64,000 nt of DNA from Incurvaria masculella. Its lineage: Eukaryota; Arthropoda; Insecta; Lepidoptera; Incurvariidae. The position numbers and the translations under genes are program-made. The notes beneath the pieces were generated by a model, which was not told where the DNA came from, searched no databases, and saw only the letters and a list, made by a program, of their open reading frames with translations. Position 1 is the stretch's first letter. Each line of letters starts with the position of its first letter. The stretch is taken from contig OX335652.1 of the NCBI GenBank assembly GCA_946894095.1, forward strand, positions 16,639,001 to 16,703,000, written 5' to 3'. This document shows positions 56,446 through 64,000 of this stretch, piece by piece.

Positions 56446-56639
56446 TTTAAAAAAAGATTTAAAAAAATAACGTTCGGTACGGAATCCGACGTGTCTGACC
56501 CGCAATTGACCTGCTGTCTTTCTTAATTTTTTATTTATAGTTATATTATTTATAGGTTTTAAAATATGAATGTCTCTTAACAGCAATCTGTGGTACTTTG
56601 TGTTTTATTACATAAATTTGCCGATATTTTGAGATTGTT

Positions 56640-56818
56640 TTAAGGTGGGCCTTCCCGCTCAACTTCCCATAGAAACGTGGAAAGAAGATCATGTGCATAT
56701 TTCTTGTCAGAGATTCCAAATTATACACAAAACAGCTTTATTTGATCGAAATGGATGTCTCATGACTATTGGCATATAGTGCCATTGACCAGCCAAATAG
56801 TGTTTAGTTTCTAAGGTT
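56640..56818 (-). mobile_element. TTAA-type MITE fragment
   Basis: TTAAGGTGGGCCTTCCCGCTCAAC begins here, then the complement of the family's 3' third (GAAGATCATGTGCATATTTC, GGATGTCTCATGACTATTGG). It ends near 56818 in TTTAGTTTCTAAGGTTATAA. Confidence 0.82.
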
Positions 56819-56832
56819 ATAACAGTTATAAC

Positions 56833-57232
56833 GAGCGGTTATAACGAGCGGCTCGTATCCTAGTGGCGCGGGGACTGGCCTAGCGTACCAGAAGCCTGGG
56901 TTCAATACCGACATGCACCACTGTCTTTCTCTTTCCGAGTACGATAAGTGCATTTCTTCACGAATGCGAGCTACTCCATGGCTCGGCATCCATGTAAAAC
57001 TGTAGGTCCCCTTCCCCTACTAGGTGGTAGGGTTTAAGCCCGCCCGGGTTGGTACCATCGCATTGGATGAAAAGATGGTCGAAGCGGCAATGAAAAATTG
57101 TCCGTGTTTTCCATCCAGTTCAATGTAGCCGTACTCATAAAGGGAAGTTCCAAATTCCTTCGGGAATGTACATAGTGTATTGGGCTTATATCATAACGCT
57201 AGTTGTGTGGTATTAGCCATCCATGTCAGGTC
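56833..57232 (+). mobile_element. tRNA-headed SINE (family A, second head type)
   Basis: GCGGCTCGTATCCTAGTGGCG and GCCTGGGTTCAATACC form the head. The body is nearly complete to CCATCCATGTCAGGT. It lacks the final A run. Confidence 0.9.
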
Positions 57233-58364
57233 CGCAGCCGGGACGCAGCGGCGGTAGGCTGGAAGGTGCAGCGGTTCAGCCAGGTCTTCAGAAGAGAAAT
57301 GAAAATCTTCTTTGTTATTCTTTCAGGTTTGTTCTCCAGCGAGCTTCTTCAGATAGATCTGGACTGGAATTGCCATGCTCTTCTGCCGCCACGCCCACCG
57401 TTTATAACACAAAAATGCCCGTATTTATAGGGCTTCGCAGCGGCAGAGACGGGAATTATCGCCCGCCCTCCCCTCCAGTGCTATTCCCTCTGTCCATATC
57501 GGTTTACTGCCGGCCGACATGGACAGAGTTTTCTCTATTTTCATCATTTTAATGGGAGTGAAGGGGTTTCCCATATTTTCCAGTATCTACTAGTCGCTCG
57601 CTGAAGTTCTTTTTCACATTCCAAATTGCTTTATTCTAGCACATCCCAGTTATTTACATTATGTAAAGTTACACTCTGACACTGATTAAACTTATAAATG
57701 CTACGTAGAACAAGAACAACACTTTAAAACCCTTATATTTCACATTTGTATAGGTAACAAAGTATTCTATCAATTCTCTAGTAACACAATGCACCTAAAC
57801 GCGGAAACAAGTTATCCGCGGCTGCCTAATTTATCACTTTCAGAGTCCGGGAGTGTCGCGGCCGTGCGATGGTGGCGACACCGGCGCCTATCAGAACTAA
57901 CACTGGAATTTAAACTGCACTTAAACTGTTTTGACAATTTCCGGCACCAACATTCTTAGTTGATTTATTAAATGTGCAACATCTCAAAAAGATATTTCTT
58001 AATTTGACTGAGGAAACAGGCACTAGGCATTTTATGGACCTTGATCACCTATCACTTATCCTCCTTACTTAGAAAAAGTAAAAAGTCACGTTCCAACGGT
58101 CTTAATTTAAACAAGTTGCCGCCATTTTGAACTCTATACTAACGCTTCAAACATGAACGTTTAAAGAGGTGGTTCCAAATTTGAAATAACCCTCCTTCTT
58201 GCGCAGTCGGGTAAAAAGTGGCTGATACCATTGTGACCATTTCCTCTTTGTTGAGTTGCAGGTTATCATGTTTGTACGTTATTCTGCGGCAGTAGACTGT
58301 AAAATCCTGAATATTGTGTGTAGCCGTCCGACCAAAACCAGCTCAGAAAACATTGCCAACTCAC
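57233..58364. other. Spacer with a TATA-like motif
   Basis: 57233-57540 is GC-balanced. On the minus strand CTATAAATACGGGC (about 57421-57434) resembles a TATA box, but no transcript is evident. AT-rich from 57600 on. Confidence 0.4.
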
Positions 58365-58535
58365 CCGAGGCTCCTTCTCCTTCTTGCCGTTCTGAACGTC
58401 CAGGTCTGGAGTTGCAGTGGGTGAGGGTCCCTTGAACCACCGAAGCCGACTCTGCTGGGTTGGTGGAGCAGCCACCGAAAATGATCTCGCAGAGACGAGC
58501 ACGGTGGTGTGCAGAAAAACCACGCGGTAATGCAC
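58365..58535 (-). CDS. Possible 5' exon of a host gene (mitochondrial-type N-terminus)
   Basis: The minus-strand frame begins VHYRVVFLH and runs through LVSARSFSVAAPP and RLRWFKGPSP to NGKKEKEPR. It stops being sensible exactly at CGG|GTGAGT (58365/58364), a strong splice donor in phase 0. Arg/Ser-rich ARSFSVAA resembles a mitochondrial targeting peptide. The frame has no ATG here: upstream in frame is a TGA at about 58573, and an ATG at 58575 lies in another frame. Either the start is on an earlier exon, or this is a decayed copy. No homologue named. It could also be chance in a GC-rich patch. Confidence 0.33.
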
Positions 58536-58624
58536 TGACAGGCAGCGGCGCGCGTGTCGCTCTCGCCGTGTTCATGACAATAGTTTCAGCAACCGGATTT
58601 GGCCGAAACAATGTTAATTAGTAA

Positions 58625-58893
58625 TATACAGGGTGTTAACGGAGTTATGGTCCAAACGTTAACCACGTGTTCCTTGGCATATTTGGAGCAAAAAAGGTAG
58701 ATAACATTTTTTGTACGACTGAAAAAAAAATTGTCATCCCCATACATTTTTGTAAATACCTACACACAAAATGTATGGGGAGGACAATTTTTTTTCAGTC
58801 GTACAAAAAAATGTTATCTACCTTTTTTGCTCCAAATATGCCAAGGAACACGTGGTTAACGTTTGGACCATAACTCCGTTAACGCCCTGTATA
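58625..58893. mobile_element. Long hairpin MITE, arms about 120 bp
   Basis: The left arm starts TATACAGGGTGTTAACGG and the right arm ends CCGTTAACGCCCTGTATA. The arms pair almost without mismatch through GTCCAAACGTTAACCACGTG and AGGTAGATAACATTTTTTGT. The loop is about 28 bp. Confidence 0.92.
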
Positions 58894-59916
58894 TGAAATA
58901 TACCCACTGAATCTATTGCCGTGAATGTTCCAATTGTCTCTGAAACTTAACTCCTAGGCCAATAATGTTGGTACTCAAATAAAATTTCTCATCGAGATGT
59001 TTGTATATAATTTTGCTATATCTTTATATTGTGTAAATTTGAATATATTAATGATTTGTTTATTATGAGTTGACAAAGTCGTACTACCATTTGGAAAATA
59101 CACTCAGCGGAATGGTTCCCTTAAAGTGCCATATTCTGAGAAACAACATTAACTAAATGTAGACGAATCATTGATTAATCTAATTGATTATGGTGTAATG
59201 TTTCCGCGCGTCATGTCGAGATAATAAATTGGCATACCTCCCGGATATTACAATAGGTAATTGCTCTGGTATTCCGATACGCGCATGGAAACGCGACTCA
59301 GAATTTCGACATCAAAGAGATCGTAAACTAGATAAATTATTTCCACGCGTCTTGTCATTAAGGACCCGAAATTGAACATATTAATGTTTTAACCAAATCA
59401 CTGTCTTAGCTTTGATTGCTAGCAATTATTGGTTAAGATGGTTATACTAGCCAATTCGAATGGTTTGATTGCGTGAAGTTCCTGATCTCTATGGAATAAG
59501 AACATGAAAAAAAAACATGTATAATTCCAGCTAACGTTCTACCAAAACAGAAAGAGAAATGTTACAGAAATTGATAGTTAATGCATGGAAAAAAATGTTT
59601 ATATCAGGTCTCAAATATATTATTTTTCAAGTTTGCGGCTTATATTGATATTAACTAATATTAATTTTAATACCATTTCTAAGATCTTAACATTATCTAC
59701 TCATTCAGCGAAGAACATGTTTAATTTTTCCCAATTTATTTAACGAAACAATAAAAAAACCGGTTTCGCGCGTAATGCAGGTTGGTCACATTAAGAAAGA
59801 TTTTTTCCGAATGTCAGATGACGTGCAGTTCGCACTCACGGTGTCTTGAGCGGTCCGGTTTTTCTTCTCGTCTCTTCGTCTGAGCGTCACAGTTTTCCAC
59901 AAACCTTAAAATTCTT
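58894..59916. other. AT-rich spacer
   Basis: No gene or repeat recognised. Confidence 0.5.
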
Positions 59917-60256
59917 GAACATCATTTTAGTTTGGCAAAAATCTGGTTTGTCCCATAAATACGTTAGAAGTATAAATAAAAGTTCCGTTATTTAAATAAT
60001 AATATATTTGCCGCCTGGGGGCCCTTTCAGGTAAGAGTGAGTTCGAGTTCGGGAGTAACATAAAAATAGCTTAATAAATCATTATTTTAATAACAGAACT
60101 GTTACATATACTTCCAACGTATTTATGGAAAAACCAGATTTTTACCAAATTAAAATGATGTTCCACGCTTCTTGGAAACATGAACTATTTAAAAAAGTGA
60201 GTTGATATTTAGCGACGAATTCGAAGTCACTCTTACCTGAATGGGCCCCCTGTACG
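59917..60256. repeat. Two interleaved inverted repeats
   Basis: GAACATCATTTTAGTTTGG...CCATAAATACGTTAGAAGTATA (59917-60000) pairs with 60085-60173. GGGGGCCCTTTCAGGTAAGAGTG (60018-60040) pairs with CACTCTTACCTGAATGGGCCCC (60227-60248). The order is arm 1, arm 2, arm 1', arm 2'. Confidence 0.78.
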
Positions 60257-60977
60257 TGAAACATACATTTATGTGAAATTTTGACACATATTGTGTTTGA
60301 AAAGCTTATCTAATTTATTCTATGTTAATCTTGGCTTTTTAAAAAGTAAAGCAGAGTGCACGTAACGTCAAAAACGTCACTTTTTATAGAGGCTACGTAA
60401 ACTACATGCGTTTCAGTAAATGTTACGTGTTCAAAACATGCAGGTGAGGAAATAACTTCCTCACCTCCATGGGTCAAATACTTAGATGAAAAAGATTCCT
60501 TTTTCATCTAAGTTCAAACATTCATTTAATTAGATGTCTATCCTGCAATCTGGCCGTAGTATGTATGCACATAATAGACCCGAGGCGCTTAAATATACAG
60601 TTGAATCTCGTCCAATTGGGGATGCATTAATTGGGGCGCAATATTCACTGTGTAAACTGATTCTGCTCCGTTGGATTCTATTGCCAGATGCGTCGTGTTG
60701 AAAGTACAAATATACTCAGACATTAATCAATTTGCACGTGTTGAAACCGGATAAAAATACACCAGCAGCGGGAGCACAAATAATTTTATCCAGCCGACAA
60801 ACTTACGTACGTAGGCTTTATCTTGCGTGCGGAACACTTGTCGCCAACCGATAGCATAAACAATGTTATGTCGAGTGAGATGGTCAAAATAAACCCACAC
60901 CATAGACAAATCACGACATAGAATAAATTGTGCACATGGAGCACAAATAAATTTAATCCTGCTTATTTGACGTTTGT
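60257..60977. other. Spacer, no gene seen
   Basis: A small hairpin GAGGAAATAACTTCCTC is at 60446-60462, and AAAAGGAATC/GATTCC-like motifs are near 60490. Nothing coding. Confidence 0.5.
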
Positions 60978-61527
60978 TTAAGGTGGCCCAACCCGGCGGG
61001 CCTAACTCATTCCCGGGCACGGTACAAAACCATGCTGTTGCGCTTTGGGACCTTCTCTGTTTCAAAGAATAAGACAGGCTCCGTGATGAGGAAGATGCAA
61101 CATGTCCACAAAAAAGACAATGTGCATAGTGTATGATTTGGTAAGATTGACGAAAATTTTAATTTCAAAACGACTTATAGCTAAAAGTAAACCACGACCA
61201 CTGTAGTAAAAAATCGAACAAAAACCAAATAGATCATGAATCTTGATTAAATAAGCTATGTCTGATGACTAATCTTTTTACCATGTTCTTACTTTATCAT
61301 TGCGTAATCCACCTCCAAAGTTATTGTATAAAACGCGCGAAAAATTCGAACTTTCGGACCTTATAACTTAGAAACCAAACACAATTTTACAATGCCAATG
61401 GTCATCAGACATCTAGTTCGATCAAATAAAGCTATTTTGAGCAAAATTTTGGATCTCTGACAAGAAATATGGACGTGACCTTCTTTCCCCTTTTGTATGG
61501 GGAGATGAGCGGGTTGGGCCACCTTAA
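60978..61527 (+). mobile_element. TTAA-type MITE, complete copy
   Basis: 550 bp with perfect 18-bp ends TTAAGGTGGCCCAACCCG / CGGGTTGGGCCACCTTAA. It is very similar to 42681-43229, so spread is recent. No frame. Confidence 0.94.
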
Positions 61528-61737
61528 GATAATTTTGTCACCACCACCGGGAGGGTGTGTTAAATTCTAGAAGGAGGTGTTGGTCCGTGTAACGAATATG
61601 TGCGTATGTAGTGGCGATGGCACAGGCGTTGCAGAGACAGGGACAAGCGGCAATGAAGAGCGAAAGGAGCGTTTATTTGGGCAAAGGCGGTTTCCGTCCT
61701 TTACTTTCATTTATAGAATCAGGCGAAACGGCTTTAT

Positions 61738-62048
61738 TTAATTACTTACTTAATCATACCTAAAGTCACATATGTAACCTAAATCGTCTATAACTACAAA
61801 ATGCAACCAACTATTTGTTCAGTTTTGGTATTACTGATAAAGTATGTAGTGATACTTTCATGCTGCTTTATTTACAGCTATTTACCTTGTGACTTTTTTT
61901 TCTGACCACTATTTCTTTTTAGGCACCCTATCTAGGTAATTCTACCACGTGGCGCAGGCAGAACGACATATTTAGCCTGTGAACCCAGTTTCAAGCCATT
62001 TACGTTATCGTTACCATTTTTGTCGCGACCTGCTGGTCTATAAGTAAT
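61738..62048 (+). mobile_element. Foldback MITE, right half (family of 36205)
   Basis: Collinear with 36446-36756: TTACTTAA-CATACCTAAAG, TTTGTTCAGTTTTGGTATT, GTGGCGCAGGCAGA and AGCCATTTACGTTATCGTTA. The left arm is absent. Confidence 0.82.
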
Positions 62049-62420
62049 GCATTTCTTCACGTCAGCAATGAGGCGAAATGTTCCAACTATTTATATATTT
62101 TTTATTTTTTTATTTATTTATTTGGAGGAAACACAGAAACAGATAACGTAAACAAAATACTATAGAACTAACCTGCATCCTAACATATTCCTCGCTAATT
62201 AATTTATACATAAATTACAGTGACAGTATAGCAAGTCCTATTGAGCCATGTTTTTTATTTTGTGCTTGAAATTGCGCTGAGAGTCAAAGAATATGTCTAG
62301 GTCAAATAAGTTCTTATAATAAAGCGTACACATTCTATGTAAAGGGTCCCTAAGGCCAGCGTTGGTGCGTGTCCGACCAAGGTGGAATAAGTCACTGCAT
62401 CTGGTGTTTTTTGGCGGTAC

Positions 62421-62573
62421 TCTAAGGCTGAGATAAATAGTCGTAACAAAAACTAAGGCTAACGAAAAGTAGTACTTTGTGACGTCACTTTTACAAGTAA
62501 TGCATATTGACGTCACAAAGTACTACTTTTCGTTAGTCTTAGTATCTGTTACGACTATTTATCTCAGCCTAAG
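62421..62573. mobile_element. Hairpin MITE, arms about 65 bp
   Basis: TCTAAGGCTGAGATAAATAG ... CTATTTATCTCAGCCTAAGA, and CGAAAAGTAGTACTTTGTGA ... TCACAAAGTACTACTTTTCG. The loop is about 18 bp. Confidence 0.9.
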
Positions 62574-62670
62574 ACATACAAGTTGAAGCCAGAGTTGCCA
62601 GAATATGCAGCGGCTTTAATAATTGTTCGATTGTGTCCCAGGATAAATTGTGACATATTTCACGATGTAG

Positions 62671-63040
62671 GGCTCGTGGTGTAGGGTCCAGAGGACTTGC
62701 CTTTTATGCGAGCGGTTATCAAATCCTCGCCCGTTCGTGCATCACTTTCTTTCTTTTTCTGAGTTTGATAAGTCCATTTCGGTACGCATGCGAGCTGTTA
62801 CATGGTTAAGAAACCATTTGAAACTGTAAATGGTAGGGTTAAGCCGTATTCGACGATACTATGATCGAAGCACCAATCAAAAATTGTCTGGGTTTCCATC
62901 CAGTTCAGTGTAACCGTACTCGTAAAGAGAAGGTCCTGGCATGGCACCGAATTCCTTGCGGAATGTCTTGTATTGGACGAATGTCATGACGGTAGTTTTG
63001 TGGTATTAGCCATCCATGTCAGGTTCCATAAAAAAACACG
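62671..63040 (+). mobile_element. tRNA-headed SINE (family A)
   Basis: Head GGCTCGTGGTGTAGGGTCC with a B box near TTATCAAATCC, shortened by a few bases. Body to GCCATCCATGTCAGGTTCC, ending ATAAAAAAAC. Confidence 0.9.
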
Positions 63041-63764
63041 CCACGCGGACTCCGAAACGCGTAACATCTACGAAATTAGCGAGGGAGAAGCTAGATATGC
63101 AAAAAAAAATGCAGCTCCAGTGGTAATTACCATATAAATCCTTGAATACCATGTTCACGTATAATTTTTTCATATTTTCGTCATCGAGTTATCTATCCTT
63201 TGTATTATTTAGTTTCGCGAGTTTGTTCAGTTATTTTTCATGTATTTTTTTAGGAAACTGAATAAATGTAGATAGTTACGTTAATTACACAATTAATAAA
63301 TTTAACCGCAGACCGAAAGCTTGTCGTCTGTAAAAACCACTTTTTTCAGTGTGGAGCAAAAACAATCATACAAGGATATTACAAAATTTAAAATATGCTT
63401 TATGAGATACAGGACAGCCGACTCGAAAAAGTTTTGTTGAGAAAATTAATTCACATGAAAAGATTCGCAACTTTACAAGAGTTCTTCAAAAAGTTGAAGC
63501 GAAAGAATAATTACTAAGCCCTATTAGAACACTTTGTCGTGAACAGTCCATTAAAAAGTTGCGATTAAAAGATGTTTGTTTTTCTTTAAAGAACTTGGCA
63601 AACATTTTCAAAGAAGGCAGTAACCGTGTTGGTTATTACAAATAAATGTAATGAATATAAGTTATAATAATGTGTTTTAATTAAAGATACAACTTTGTTC
63701 GAAAGTCAAGTTTTGATTCACTAAGATTTGGTTTCGTTATTGTAGCCATTCCCAGTTGAGGATT
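63041..63764. other. AT-rich spacer
   Basis: No gene or repeat recognised. Confidence 0.5.
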
Positions 63765-63765
63765 A

Positions 63766-63877
63766 GCAGGCCTATTCCTGGAATTCCGCAATCAGGAATC
63801 GGAATGCAGAGTCTAGAAAATAGCTTTTGTAGCGGTTGTCTGATTCCTGATTACGGAATTCCAGGAATTGGCCAGCA
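63766..63877. mobile_element. AGGCCTATTCC-TIR foldback MITE, short copy
   Basis: GCAGGCCTATTCCTGGAATTCCG / CGGAATTCCAGGAATTGGCC ends, same family as 47616-47799 with a shorter, different middle. Confidence 0.88.
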
Positions 63878-63927
63878 GACTATCTATTTTTAGATAAAAA
63901 TAGAGAAATTAGATCATGACAATACAA

Positions 63928-64000
63928 AAAACCGGCCAAGTGCGAGTCGGACTCGCGCAAAAAGGGTTCCGTACCATCGTAAACGATTTAACACCAAAAA
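63928..64000 (+). mobile_element. GGTTCCGTA-family MITE, runs off the window
   Basis: AACCGGCCAAGTGCGAGTCGG, GGGTTCCGTACCATCG and GATTTAACACCAAAAA: the first 73 bp of a plus-strand copy. Confidence 0.92.

Noticed and set aside
57223..57552. Gene with TATA box at 57421-57434
   Set aside because: A single TATA-like motif without a downstream start or frame of any family is not enough.

Overview
The window reads as nuclear DNA of an insect, most probably a moth or butterfly (Lepidoptera). It is AT-rich, and almost everything recognisable in it is transposable-element sequence. The basis for Lepidoptera is inference: a dispersed foldback element whose ends read AGGGTTCCGTA / TACGGAACCCT, a LINE whose ORF1 resembles the baculovirus-FP-like ORF1 proteins of lepidopteran retroposons, and several short tRNA/5S-headed SINEs. 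No complete host gene is visible. One short GC-rich minus-strand segment ending in a good splice donor (58365-58535) may be a host exon.

Layout. 1-995: mixed remnants, including a minus-strand hammerhead-ribozyme-like motif. 996-12302: a complete minus-strand Ty3/Gypsy LTR retrotransposon with two 1021-bp LTRs that look identical, a 4-bp TTAC target duplication, intact gag and intact pol. The two genes are joined by a textbook -1 frameshift signal (A AAA AAC, a 7-nt spacer, then an 8-bp GC-rich stem). A 3-kb non-coding 3' region full of tandem duplications lies where an env gene could sit. 12303-24230: SINEs, foldback MITEs and AT-rich spacer. 24231-25340: a 5'-truncated non-LTR element carrying a zinc-knuckle/PD-(D/E)xK-like endonuclease tail with one in-frame stop. 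25540-29050: diverged tandem repeats, a large perfect foldback with a GC-rich core, a TTAA-ended MITE and a GC-rich tandem duplication. 29050-38450: mostly spacer with foldback elements and a decayed Penelope-like GIY-YIG fragment (33288-34077). 38460-42520: a LINE with intact 967-aa EN/RT ORF2 and a truncated ORF1 fused at its 5' side to a Penelope-type ribozyme-like segment. 42681-64000: alternating copies of the same MITE and SINE families, several of them nested, plus tails of three other LINEs.

How the parts work together. The LTR element and the LINE ORF2 encode mobilisation machinery. The SINEs and MITEs are non-autonomous passengers. Two insertions can be ordered from target duplications: a SINE inside a MITE at 45153-45863, and a LINE tail inside a MITE at 48008-48475. 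All coordinates were read by eye. Repeat limits are good to a few bases where a target duplication or terminal repeat is named, and to tens of bases otherwise.
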